A stretch of 64,000 bases of DNA, taken from assembly GCA_018672315.1 (NCBI GenBank), contig CP076053.1:2591827-2655826 (forward strand), written 5' to 3'. The position numbers and the translations under genes were made by a program. Source of the stretch: Nocardioidaceae bacterium. Its GTDB lineage: Bacteria; Actinomycetota; Actinomycetes; Propionibacteriales; Nocardioidaceae. The notes beneath the pieces were generated by a model. It worked only from the letters and a program-made list of their open reading frames with translations, was not told where the DNA came from and made no database searches. Positions 25,746-33,755 of the stretch are shown piece by piece (position 1 is the stretch's first letter; each line of letters begins with the position of its first letter).

Positions 25746-27818
25746 ATGAGCGACACGAGCGGAGCAGGCGGCCCACGGCCGGAGCGGGCGGTCGGTGCCG
25801 CAGGGACGGGCGGCGTGGACGACCTCACGCCACTGGAGCAGCCCTCGGCACAGTTCGCGCCCGGCACCGCGGTCAGCGGCCCGGACCCGGTGCTGATGCC
25901 GAGCCGGCCCGAGGACTGGCCGGCATTCCTGCGTGCGCGCATCGACGACCAGGTCGAGGAGGCCGCCGTCTCCGTGGAGACGCTGCGGGAGGCACCCTCG
26001 GGCGACCGCGTGGTGCTCGAGCTGTGGAACGACGTCCAGGTGGCGTTGGCCCGGGCGGGTGCAGCTGCCTCGCTGTTCAGCGAGGTGCACCCCGACGCCG
26101 CCGTGCGAGACCTCGCCGAGCAGGGACTGCAGCGTGTGCAGCAGCTCGCGACCGACCTTCTGCTCGACGACGCCGTCTACGCTCAGCTGGCCGGCCTCGA
26201 CCGCACCGACCCGCAGACCGGCGCCGACGTGTTCGAGGGTGACGACGACGCGGAGACGGCGCGTCGCGTGCTCGCCCACACGCTGCGGGACTTCCGTCGC
26301 GCCGGGGTCGACCGCGACGACGCCACCCGTGCCCGGCTGCGCGAGCTCGCCGCGCAGGAGACCGAGCTCGGTCAGCGGTTCGCCCGTGGCATCCGCGACG
26401 GTCGCACGGTCACCCGCGTTCCCGCGTCCGCCGTCGCCGCCCTGCCCGAGGACTGGCGTGCCGAGCACCCCGTCGCCGAGGACGGCACTGTCGCCGTCAG
26501 CACCGACTACCCCGACACCGGACCGTTCCTGACGTTCTCCACCGACGCCTCGGCACGGCGCGCGGTCGCCGCCGCGTCCCAGGACCTCGGGTGGCCCGAG
26601 AACGACGAGGTGCTGCGTGAGCTGCTCACGCTGCGCGCCGAGCACGCGCGCCTCCTGGGTTACGACGGTTGGGCCGACTTCGACGCCGAGGTGAAGATGG
26701 TCGGCTCCGGCGACGCCGTGATGCCCTTCGTGGACCGCATCGCCGCGGCAGCCGAGGAGCCCGCGCAGCGCGACCTCGACAGGCTCTCCGCGCGTGCGCG
26801 CGCCGAGCACCCGGACGCGGTGATCGACATGTCCAGCTGGCGTCACTGGGCCGAGGTGCTGCGTCGGGAGGAGCACGAGGTCGACGCCCAGCACGTCCGT
26901 CGCTACTTCGACGTCCAGCGGGTCACCGCGGGTCTGCTCGAGGTCACCGGTCGCCTCTTCGGTCTGCACTTCACCGAGGTGCCCGCGGCGTCGTGGCACC
27001 CCGAGGTGAGCACGTACGACGTCTCCCTCGACGCGGAGCGCATCGGTCGCATCCACCTCGACCTGCACCCGCGGGAGGGCAAGTTCAACCACGCGGCGCA
27101 GTTCTCCCTGACCTCGGGCCTGCGCGGTCGACAGCTCGCCGAGGGGGTGCTGGTCTGCAACTTCGGCCGCGGTCTCATGGAGCACGGCGAGGTCGTCACC
27201 CTCTTCCACGAGTTCGGCCACCTCGTGCACCACGTGCTGGCCGGTCGCCACGACTGGGAGCGGTTCTCCGGGGTCGCGTGCGAGTGGGACTTCGTCGAGG
27301 CCCCGAGCCAGATGCTCGAGGAGTGGGCCTGGGACCACCGCACTCTGGCGCTGTTCGCCCGCGACGACGCCGGCGAGGTGATCCCGGTCGACCTCGTGAC
27401 CCGGATGCGCCAGGCCGACGAGCTGGCGACGGCCGTCGGGGTGCGCAGGCAGCTGCTCTTCGCAGCGATGTCGCACGTCTTCCACGAGGAGGTGCCCGCC
27501 GACTTCGCCGCACGGACCGCCGAGCTCGCCGAGCGCTACAGCCCCGTCGGCACCCTGCCCGGCGGGCACATGCACGCGGGCTTCGGCCACCTGGTGGGCT
27601 ACGGGCCCGCGTACTACACCTACGAGTGGTCGCTGGTGATCGCCAAGGACCTGTTCTCGGCCTTCGACGCCGAGGACCTCCTGGCGCCCGAGGTGGCGCG
27701 ACGCTACCGCGACGCCGTGCTCGTGCCCGGTGGCAGCCGCGATGCCGCGGCGATGGTGCGCGACTTCCTCGGCCGCGACCACGACGAGCGCGCCTTCGAG
27801 CAGTGGCTGGCCCGGTGA
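25746..27818 (+). CDS. M3-family zinc metallopeptidase (thimet/Dcp-like)
   Basis: The 690-aa protein has the M3 active site FHEFGHLVHH with the HEXXH motif at 488-492 and the downstream glutamate in EWDFVEAPSQM (about 514-524). The C-terminal GGHMHAGFGHL-VGYGPAYYTYEWS block carries the His and Tyr residues that bind substrate in oligopeptidases of this family. It should be a cytoplasmic oligopeptidase or dipeptidyl carboxypeptidase, as no signal peptide is visible. The first 45 residues are an Ala/Gly-rich extension. It replaces the potassium-channel gene found here in M. tuberculosis, by memory. The stop overlaps the nudC start. Confidence 0.9.
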   Translation: MSDTSGAGGPRPERAVGAAGTGGVDDLTPLEQPSAQFAPGTAVSGPDPVLMPSRPEDWPAFLRARIDDQVEEAAVSVETLREAPSGDRVVLELWNDVQVALARAGAAASLFSEVHPDAAVRDLAEQGLQRVQQLATDLLLDDAVYAQLAGLDRTDPQTGADVFEGDDDAETARRVLAHTLRDFRRAGVDRDDATRARLRELAAQETELGQRFARGIRDGRTVTRVPASAVAALPEDWRAEHPVAEDGTVAVSTDYPDTGPFLTFSTDASARRAVAAASQDLGWPENDEVLRELLTLRAEHARLLGYDGWADFDAEVKMVGSGDAVMPFVDRIAAAAEEPAQRDLDRLSARARAEHPDAVIDMSSWRHWAEVLRREEHEVDAQHVRRYFDVQRVTAGLLEVTGRLFGLHFTEVPAASWHPEVSTYDVSLDAERIGRIHLDLHPREGKFNHAAQFSLTSGLRGRQLAEGVLVCNFGRGLMEHGEVVTLFHEFGHLVHHVLAGRHDWERFSGVACEWDFVEAPSQMLEEWAWDHRTLALFARDDAGEVIPVDLVTRMRQADELATAVGVRRQLLFAAMSHVFHEEVPADFAARTAELAERYSPVGTLPGGHMHAGFGHLVGYGPAYYTYEWSLVIAKDLFSAFDAEDLLAPEVARRYRDAVLVPGGSRDAAAMVRDFLGRDHDERAFEQWLAR

Positions 27819-28801
27819 GCGACCGCGGGGCGGGAGGCGCGTCCGGCGCCGTCGCGATAGCCCTCGCCGCGCGGCCGCACGACCGCATCGCGCACCGGCG
27901 TACCGACGCCGCGTGGCTCGCCTCGGCCTGGGTGGACCCCGCAGCCCGGGTGCTGGAGCTGCGCCGCGACATGCTCCCGACGTACGCCGCACAGGACGGC
28001 AGCGGGGCCACCCGGCTCGCGTGGCGCGCAGCACCCACGGTCGACGCCGACGAGGCGGCGGGCCGCGGGGCCGTCACGGTGCTCCTCGGCCAGCGCGACG
28101 GGGTCACCCACCTCGCGCTGCTGCACCCGGCGCCGCCCGAGGACGACCCGCCGACCGATGCCGGTCGGCCGCCGGCGGAGTGGACGACGCTCCGCGACGT
28201 CGTGCAGAACCTCGCCGAGGACGACGCGGCGCTCGCGGTGCACGCCGTCGGTCTGGCGGAGTGGCACCGAGGCACCCGCTTCTGCGCCCGGTGCGGGGGA
28301 GGACTCGACCCGGCCCAGGCGGGTCACCTGCTCGTCTGTCGGCAGTGCCGGCGCCACCACTTCCCGCGTACGGATCCGGCGGTGATCATGCTCGTCCGCA
28401 CTGGGGACGGCGAGTCCGAACGCTGCCTGCTCGGCCGGCACCCCGGCTGGCCCGAGGGCAGGTACTCGACCCTCGCCGGCTTCGTCGAGCCCGGCGAGAC
28501 GTGCGAGGACGCCGTACGCCGCGAGGTGGCCGAGGAGACCGGCGTCCGCGTCGGTGACGTCCGCTTCGAAGGAGACCAGCCGTGGCCGTTCCCGGCCAGC
28601 CTGATGGTGGGCTTCACCGCGACGGCGGAGAGCACCGAGATCGCCGTCGACGGCGAGGAGATCGAGGACGCCCGATGGTTCACGCGGCGCGAGCTGGAGG
28701 CGTGTGCGACCTCCGGCGAGGTCGTGCTGCCCGGCGGGGTGTCGATCTCCCGCGTCCTGATCGAGCGGTGGTTCGGCGGCGAGCTGCCAGGACGCTGGTG
28801 A
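27815..28801 (+). CDS. nudC: NADH pyrophosphatase NudC
   Basis: The 328-aa protein has a zinc ribbon CARCG...CRQC (about 156-180), the Nudix box GFVEPGETCEDAVRREVAEE (about 222-241), and the NudC signature DQPWPFPASLM downstream. It hydrolyses NADH and can remove NAD caps from RNA 5' ends. The N-terminal domain is diverged, as usual. GTGA overlap couples it to the M3 peptidase. It is convergent with the mycoredoxin gene. Confidence 0.92.
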   Translation: MSDRGAGGASGAVAIALAARPHDRIAHRRTDAAWLASAWVDPAARVLELRRDMLPTYAAQDGSGATRLAWRAAPTVDADEAAGRGAVTVLLGQRDGVTHLALLHPAPPEDDPPTDAGRPPAEWTTLRDVVQNLAEDDAALAVHAVGLAEWHRGTRFCARCGGGLDPAQAGHLLVCRQCRRHHFPRTDPAVIMLVRTGDGESERCLLGRHPGWPEGRYSTLAGFVEPGETCEDAVRREVAEETGVRVGDVRFEGDQPWPFPASLMVGFTATAESTEIAVDGEEIEDARWFTRRELEACATSGEVVLPGGVSISRVLIERWFGGELPGRW

Positions 28802-28833
28802 GCGCGGCGCGTCCTCGGGAGCGGTCTGCCGGG

Positions 28834-29091
28834 TCAGACGGTCTCGGCGAGTTCGGCGAGCTTGAGCTGCACCTGCTGCGCCGAGGGGTTGGTCTGGGTG
28901 CTGCCGTCGGAGTAGACCAGCGTCGGCACCGTGCGGTTGCCGTTGTTGGCCTGCATCACCACGACCGCGGCCTCCTCGTCGGCGTCGATGTCGATCTCGT
29001 CCCAGACGATGTCGCGATCGGCCAGACGTGCCTTCAGCATGTGGCAGAAGGGACACCACGACGTGGTGTACATCGTCACGCTGGCTGCCAT
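28834..29091 (-). CDS. mrx1: Mycoredoxin-1 (glutaredoxin-like)
   Basis: The 85-aa thioredoxin-fold protein has redox motif CPFC (residues 13-16) in YTTSWCPFCHML, a TVPTLVY cis-Pro loop and NPSAQQVQLKL, the features of actinobacterial mycoredoxins. These reduce mycothiol mixed disulfides using mycothiol. The ATG is preceded by GAGGGGGA. It sits beside uvrD2 and nudC exactly as Rv3198A does in M. tuberculosis. Confidence 0.9.
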   Translation of the reverse strand: MAASVTMYTTSWCPFCHMLKARLADRDIVWDEIDIDADEEAAVVVMQANNGNRTVPTLVYSDGSTQTNPSAQQVQLKLAELAETV

Positions 29092-29279
29092 CGGTGGGTC
29101 CCCCTCGGTGGTGGTGGTCCCCGGCGGAGTCGGGGGCGATCCACGACTGTACGCCGCACCCGCACGATCCGTACGACGGCGCCCTCCGCCCCGGCCGGCG
29201 CCCTGACCACTGTCTGGACCACCGTTCGGACCACAGCCGAGACGACCAGCCCGTACCGGACCGCATCGGAGACCCTCGC

Positions 29280-31361
29280 ATGACCCACCCGCTCCTCGAG
29301 GCCCTCGACCCGGAGCAGCGCGCCGTCGCCGAGGCGCTGCGGGGTCCCGTCCGGGTGCTCGCCGGCGCCGGCACCGGCAAGACCCGGGCCATCACGCACC
29401 GCATCGCCCACGGCGTCGCCACCGGCCTGTACGCCCCGCAGCAGGTGCTCGCCGTCACCTTCACCGCCCGCGCGGCCGGCGAGATGCGCACCCGGCTGCG
29501 CGACCTGGGGGCCCCGGGCGTGCAGGCGCGCACCTTCCACTCCGCGGCGCTGCGTCAGGTGCGCTACTTCTGGCCGCGGGTCTACGGCGGGGAGCCGCCG
29601 CAGCTGGTGGAGTCCAAGCTGAGCATGCTCGCCCTGGCGGCACGGCGCGTGCGGGTGCAGCCCGACCAGGCCGTGCTGCGCGACCTCGCCAGCGAGGTCG
29701 AGTGGTCCAAGGTCTCCAACGTGAGACCCGGGCAGTACGCCGCGCTGGCACCGCAGCACCAGCGGTCGGTGGCCGGCGTCTCCGCGGCGCTCGTGGGGCA
29801 GGTCTACGCAGCGTACGAGGAGGTCAAGCGCGAGCAGGGTCGCATGGACATGGAGGACGTGCTGCTTCTCGCCACCGCGCTGCTGGCGGAGGACGAGCGG
29901 GTCGCGGCACAGGTGAGGCAGCAGTACGCCTGGTTCACCGTCGATGAGTTCCAGGACGTCTCGCCGGTGCAGGCGACGCTGCTCGACCTGTGGCTGGGAG
30001 GCCGGGAGGAGCTCTGCGTCGTCGGTGACCCGGCCCAGACGATCTACAGCTTCGCGGGCGCCACACCGACCTACCTGCGCGAGTTCACGACCAAGCACCC
30101 GGGTGCGACGCGGGTGGAGCTGGTGCGCAACTACCGCTCCACGCCGCAGGTCGTCGCCGCGGCGAACCAGGTGCTGGCCGGGGGGAGGGGGCTCAGCGGC
30201 GGTGTGACGTTGCGCAGCCAACGGCCCGACGGTGCCGCCGTGAGCTTCCGCGAGCACACCGACGAGGTGGCCGAGGCCGAGGCGGTGGCGCGGGAGATCG
30301 CGACGCTGCGGTCCGAGGGGGTGCCGCTGCGCGAGATGGCGGTGCTCTTCCGCATCAACGCGCAGTCCGAGGCCGTGGAGGAGGCGCTGGCCGCACGCAG
30401 CATCCCGTACGTCGTCCGCGGTGCCGCCCGCTTCTTCGAACGCGCCGAGGTGCGGCAGGCGGTCACGCTGCTGCGTGGTGCGGCCCGCGGCGGCGCCGCC
30501 GGCGGTGAGGGCGTCGTGCCCGACACCCGCGCGGTGCTCGCCGGCATCGGCTGGACAGAGGAGGCGCCCGAGGGGCGTGGGCAGCAACGGGACCGCTGGG
30601 AGTCCTTCCACGCGCTGGTCTCGGTCGCGGAGGACTTCGCGGCCTCCCGTCCCGACGCGGACCTGGGCGCGTTCGTGGACGACCTCGATCGTCGTGCGGG
30701 CGAGCAGTTCGCCCCGGTGGCCGAGGGGGTCACGCTCGCGACGATGCACGCCGCGAAGGGCCTGGAGTGGGACGCGGTCTTCGTCTGCGGCGTGCAGGAG
30801 GGATCGATGCCGATCGTGCACGCGGCGCAGGCCGACGACCCCGAGGCCGTCGAGGAGGAGCGCCGGCTGCTCTACGTCGCGCTGACCCGTGCCCGACTGC
30901 ACCTGAAGGTCTCCTGGTCGCGCGCCCGCAACCCCGGGCAGCGCGCCTCGCGCAAGCCCTCGCGCTTCCTCGCGCAGGTCGCGCCCGAGACGGTGACGGA
31001 CCCCGCGGGTGCAGGGTCGGGGTCGCGGACCGCGAGACGCAAGCGCGGCAAGTCGGCGCCGGCGTCCTGCTCGGTGTGCGGGGGCCCGCTGGCCACGGCG
31101 GCCGAGCGGCGTACGGGCCACTGCGTCGACTGTCCGGTGGCCTACGACGAGGCCCTCTTCGAACGGCTGCGGGAGTGGCGCAAGGAGCGCGCGTCCGCGG
31201 ACTCGGTGCCTGCGTACGTCGTCTTCACCGACGCGACCCTGCAGGCGATCGCCGAGCGCACGCCGGCGGACGAGCAGGCGCTGCTCGCCGTCAACGGCGT
31301 CGGACGCGCGAAGATCGAGAAGTACGCCGAGGATGTGCTCGCCCTCATCGCGGACGCCTGA
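29280..31361 (+). CDS. uvrD2: ATP-dependent DNA helicase UvrD2
   Basis: The 693-aa SF1A helicase has Walker A LAGAGTGKTRA (about 28-38), VDEFQDVSPVQ (motif II), GDPAQTIYSFAG, and MHAAKGLEWDAVF plus YVALTRARLHLK. It then has a C-terminal extension unique to UvrD2: a tetracysteine module CSVC...CVDC (from residue 597) and an HRDC domain (about 635-690). This architecture is diagnostic. It is a 3'-5' helicase essential in mycobacteria, though its ATPase can be dispensable there. ATG has GGAGA upstream. The whiB7 promoter begins just behind its stop. Confidence 0.93.
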   Translation: MTHPLLEALDPEQRAVAEALRGPVRVLAGAGTGKTRAITHRIAHGVATGLYAPQQVLAVTFTARAAGEMRTRLRDLGAPGVQARTFHSAALRQVRYFWPRVYGGEPPQLVESKLSMLALAARRVRVQPDQAVLRDLASEVEWSKVSNVRPGQYAALAPQHQRSVAGVSAALVGQVYAAYEEVKREQGRMDMEDVLLLATALLAEDERVAAQVRQQYAWFTVDEFQDVSPVQATLLDLWLGGREELCVVGDPAQTIYSFAGATPTYLREFTTKHPGATRVELVRNYRSTPQVVAAANQVLAGGRGLSGGVTLRSQRPDGAAVSFREHTDEVAEAEAVAREIATLRSEGVPLREMAVLFRINAQSEAVEEALAARSIPYVVRGAARFFERAEVRQAVTLLRGAARGGAAGGEGVVPDTRAVLAGIGWTEEAPEGRGQQRDRWESFHALVSVAEDFAASRPDADLGAFVDDLDRRAGEQFAPVAEGVTLATMHAAKGLEWDAVFVCGVQEGSMPIVHAAQADDPEAVEEERRLLYVALTRARLHLKVSWSRARNPGQRASRKPSRFLAQVAPETVTDPAGAGSGSRTARRKRGKSAPASCSVCGGPLATAAERRTGHCVDCPVAYDEALFERLREWRKERASADSVPAYVVFTDATLQAIAERTPADEQALLAVNGVGRAKIEKYAEDVLALIADA

Positions 31362-31394
31362 GGCAGCGGCATCCGCGGCTGGCGGCGTACGTCC

Positions 31395-31431
31395 GGTGTC
31401 ATGAGTCAGAAAATATGTTGCTCATGACACC
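31395..31431. repeat. Perfect 11-bp inverted repeat around the whiB7 -35 region
   Basis: GGTGTCATGAG (31395-31405) and CTCATGACACC (31421-31431) are exact reverse complements with a 15-bp AT-richer spacer that holds the WhiB7-type promoter box and the first half of the -35 hexamer. It may be an operator for an unknown regulator, or a uvrD2 terminator stem reused at the promoter. Confidence 0.75.
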
Positions 31432-31447
31432 GCCTGTGCCCTAGTTT
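31410..31447 (+). promoter_or_regulatory. whiB7 autoregulated promoter
   Basis: AAAATAT (31410-31416) lies one base ahead of a -35 TTGCTC (31418-31423). An 18-bp spacer leads to the -10 TAGTTT (31442-31447). An A/T tract just upstream of the -35 is the known recognition feature of WhiB7, whose AT-hook binds there with the SigA-bound iron-sulfur domain, so this promoter should be positively autoregulated. Transcription should start near 31454. Confidence 0.8.
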
Positions 31448-31518
31448 CATCTCGTCGCCGCGACCCGCGGCGCCGACCGGCCACCACGACCCGGACCCGA
31501 GAGGAGGACAGCACCGCG

Positions 31519-31629
31519 ATGGAGAGCATCAAGAATTTCCGGCCCCACGGCTTTGCGGGCGTCCTCGTCTCCTTCTGGCGAGACCGCGCACTGACGTGCG
31601 CGCCGTCCGCCCGGTCCGTCTGCTCGTGA
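31519..31629 (+). CDS. whiB7 leader peptide (uORF, 36 aa)
   Basis: An ATG with a strong GAGGAGG site 11 bases upstream opens a 36-codon reading frame beginning MESIKNFRPHGFAG and ending SARSVCS-stop. It lies in the roughly 330-nt leader between the whiB7 promoter and coding sequence. Leader ORFs upstream of a terminator are established for whiB7/wblC genes in mycobacteria and Streptomyces: ribosome stalling or slow translation by antibiotics favours antitermination. The last codons and stop (TGCTCGTGAC, 31621-31630) are repeated exactly at 31691-31700, just behind the terminator stem, which supports a switch based on competing pairings. Confidence 0.75.
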   Translation: MESIKNFRPHGFAGVLVSFWRDRALTCAPSARSVCS

Positions 31630-31659
31630 CCCCCCGGCTCAGCTGAGCCGCTCCTTACG

Positions 31660-31687
31660 AGCCGCGGACCCGCCGGGACCCGCGGCT
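31660..31687 (+). terminator. whiB7 leader attenuator hairpin
   Basis: AGCCGCGG (31660-31667) pairs perfectly with CCGCGGCT (31680-31687) around a 12-nt loop, 30 bp behind the uORF stop and about 95 bp before whiB7. GCTCGT in the uORF tail (31622-31627) is complementary to ACGAGC (31657-31662) at the base of the stem, so occupied or stalled ribosomes could decide between structures. There is no real U-tract. An overlapping 16-bp palindrome lies at 31635-31650. Confidence 0.55.
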
Positions 31688-31782
31688 TCCTGCTCGTGAC
31701 CCAGCCCATCGGCTGACCCGAGCGAGTGCTCCCGCGGACCTCCCGACCCGTCCATCGTGAGAACCGCCAGCTCAGGAGCACC

Positions 31783-32058
31783 ATGAGCACCCCCGCACCC
31801 CTGATCGACCTCGACGTCCCGAGCGCCGCGCTCGACCTGCCGTGTGTCGGACGCGCCGACCTGTTCTTCGCCGAGGCCCCCGACGACATCGAGCGCGCCA
31901 AGGCGATGTGCCTGCACTGCCCGCTGCAGCAGGCGTGCCTCGAGGGCGCACTCGACCGCAGCGAGGCAGCCGGCGTCTGGGGCGGCCAGCTGCTCGTCGC
32001 CGGCGAGGTCGTCGCCCGCAAGCGGCCCCGGGGGCGGCCGCGCAAGCACGCGGCCTGA
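31783..32058 (+). CDS. whiB7: WhiB7 redox-sensitive transcription factor
   Basis: The 91-aa Wbl protein has four cluster cysteines C21, C43, C46 and C52 for a 4Fe-4S cluster, the GVWGG turn (64-68) and a C-terminal AT-hook RPRGRPRK (81-88), the combination that defines WhiB7. It binds SigA and activates ribosome-protection, efflux and other intrinsic resistance genes when translation is inhibited. The ATG at 31783 follows AGGAG; an in-frame extension upstream is inside the leader. Adjacent uvrD2 and the ABC1 kinase match mycobacterial order. Confidence 0.95.
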   Translation: MSTPAPLIDLDVPSAALDLPCVGRADLFFAEAPDDIERAKAMCLHCPLQQACLEGALDRSEAAGVWGGQLLVAGEVVARKRPRGRPRKHAA

Positions 32059-32125
32059 GACACCCCGGCCACCGCGTCCACGCGTCGGACCAGACGGCGC
32101 ATCCCGACCCACGGAAGGAGGAACC

Positions 32126-32377
32126 ATGTACCACCCCGAGCAGACCTGGTCGGTGCTCCACGACGAGCGCCGCACCGCCCTGGCCGCTGCACGCCGCGGT
32201 CCGCGGTGCGCGGATGCACCGACGGATCGACCCGGTCGACCCGGTGGACCCGGTGGACCCGCCGGCCCGGCGGCGAAGGCGGCGCCGATCGCGCCGCCGC
32301 GCCGTGCCGTGACCGCGCGGCCGCTCGTCGTCGCCGCGCGCGTACGCCGTGCGCTCGCCGTCCTCGTGACGGCGTAG
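32126..32377 (+). CDS. Small Pro/Arg/Ala-rich protein behind whiB7
   Basis: The 83-aa frame has an exceptionally good ribosome site (GGAAGGAGG five bases before ATG). It starts MYHPEQTWSVLHDERR, then has GRPGGPGGPAGP low complexity from a 9-bp DNA repeat, and a basic Ala/Arg/Val-rich end. No domain is recognised. It lies 67 bp behind whiB7 with no hairpin between, so co-transcription and WhiB7 control are plausible. The ribosome site is the main reason to call it real. Confidence 0.6.
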   Translation: MYHPEQTWSVLHDERRTALAAARRGPRCADAPTDRPGRPGGPGGPAGPAAKAAPIAPPRRAVTARPLVVAARVRRALAVLVTA

Positions 32378-32434
32378 CGCACGGCGTGCGACGCCGGATC
32401 GACCGCCGGGACCCGGAGACCGGGCCGGTGGGGC

Positions 32435-33748
32435 CTACTCGTCGAAGCCGGGCATCGACTCGCTGAGGATCGACCGGAACGGGACCCGTGCCTCCAGCTG
32501 GCTGAGCACCCCGATCCCGCCGAGCCAGGTGCGGTGGATCAGCAGGTACGACGGCGGCAGGTTCAGCTTGAACATCATCGAGTAGGTCGGCTCCTTCGGG
32601 TCGTTGATGCGCACGAACTGGGTGCGCAGCCACTCCCGGGTGAAGGTGAACTCCTCGGAGACGGCCGGCTCGACGAAGGGGGAGAGGTACTCCCGCAGCA
32701 GAGCGGGGTCGATGCGGATACCCGGCTTGACGAAGCCCTCGTCGCGCAGGTGGTCGAGCACCTGGTCGTAGTCGTCGTAGCCGGCGATGCGGATCAACGA
32801 GCCCATCGCCCGGGGCAGGCCCTCCTCGAGCCGCGCGACGGCGCCGAAGTCGACGACCCCGAGCCGCCCGTCCTCGCGGGTGCGGAAGTTGCCCGGGTGC
32901 GGGTCGGCGTGCAGCATCTGGACGCGCTTGGGCCCGGAGAAGAGGAAGCGCACGTACGCCTCGCCGTAGCGGTCGCGCTCGGCCTGCGAGCCCTCCTCGG
33001 CAAGTCGTGCCAGCGACCCGGTGGAGTCCAACCACTCCGAGACCAGCACGCGTTCGGAGTGGGCCACGACGTCGGGCACCACGTAGGTGGGGTGGTCGCG
33101 GTAGTCGGCCGCGAACGTCGCCTGGGCCTCGGCCTCGAGCTGGTAGTCGGTCTCCTCGGCCATGCGCTCCTGGAGCTCCTCGACCAGAGGCTTGACGTCG
33201 ATGCCGGGCATCAGCACCGCGAACGGTTTGGACAGGCGGGCGATCTGTCGCAGGTCGGACTCCAGCGCCTCACGGGCGCCCGGGTACTGCACCTTGACCG
33301 CCACCGCCCGGCCGTCGGACCAACGACCGCGGTGCACCTGGCCGATGGACGCCGACGCGGCCGGCTCCGGCTCGAGCTCCACGAGCTGCTTGCGCCAGCT
33401 GGGCCCGAGCTCGCGGGCGAGCACCTGACGCACCGTGGTGGGGCTCATCGGTGGCGCGGAGTCCTGCAGTGCGGTGAGGGTGTCGCGGTACGGCGCCATC
33501 ACCTCCTCGGGCAGGGCGCCCTCGAGCACCGAGAGCGCCTGCCCCACCTTCATGGCGCCACCCTTCAGCTCGCCCAGGGTGCGGAACACCTGCTCGGCGG
33601 TGCGCTGCTGCACATCGGTGAGCACCTGCTCGGCCGGCGCGCCACCGAGCTTCCTGGCGCCGCCGACGGCGGTGCGCGCGGCGAACCCGATCGGCAGCGC
33701 GGCCAGGCGGGCCGACCGGCGGAAGGTCTTGCGGGGCAGATCACTCAC
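32435..33748 (-). CDS. ABC1/AarF-family atypical kinase (UbiB-like)
   Basis: The 437-aa protein has the KxGQ motif as MKVGQALSVLEGALPEE (about 65-81), an ABC1 Ala-rich loop ASASIGQVHRGRW, VAVKVQYPG with the catalytic-fold lysine, an HADPHPGNF catalytic loop and VVDFGAVARL (DFG). The family includes UbiB and COQ8 ATPases that act in lipid or isoprenoid metabolism. From memory it is the Rv3197-type protein. GTG at 33748 begins only 8 bases after the stop of the upstream cyclodehydratase-like gene, so the two form an operon. A longer in-frame start is antisense to that gene and was rejected. Confidence 0.88.
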   Translation of the reverse strand: MSDLPRKTFRRSARLAALPIGFAARTAVGGARKLGGAPAEQVLTDVQQRTAEQVFRTLGELKGGAMKVGQALSVLEGALPEEVMAPYRDTLTALQDSAPPMSPTTVRQVLARELGPSWRKQLVELEPEPAASASIGQVHRGRWSDGRAVAVKVQYPGAREALESDLRQIARLSKPFAVLMPGIDVKPLVEELQERMAEETDYQLEAEAQATFAADYRDHPTYVVPDVVAHSERVLVSEWLDSTGSLARLAEEGSQAERDRYGEAYVRFLFSGPKRVQMLHADPHPGNFRTREDGRLGVVDFGAVARLEEGLPRAMGSLIRIAGYDDYDQVLDHLRDEGFVKPGIRIDPALLREYLSPFVEPAVSEEFTFTREWLRTQFVRINDPKEPTYSMMFKLNLPPSYLLIHRTWLGGIGVLSQLEARVPFRSILSESMPGFDE

Positions 33749-33755
33749 ATCTCGA

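Noticed and set aside
25035-28034. A 1-kb-plus minus-strand reading frame opposite the M3 peptidase and nudC.
   Set aside because: It is the complement of the M3 peptidase gene in a GC-rich frame. The HEXXH and Nudix motifs on the plus strand show which strand codes.
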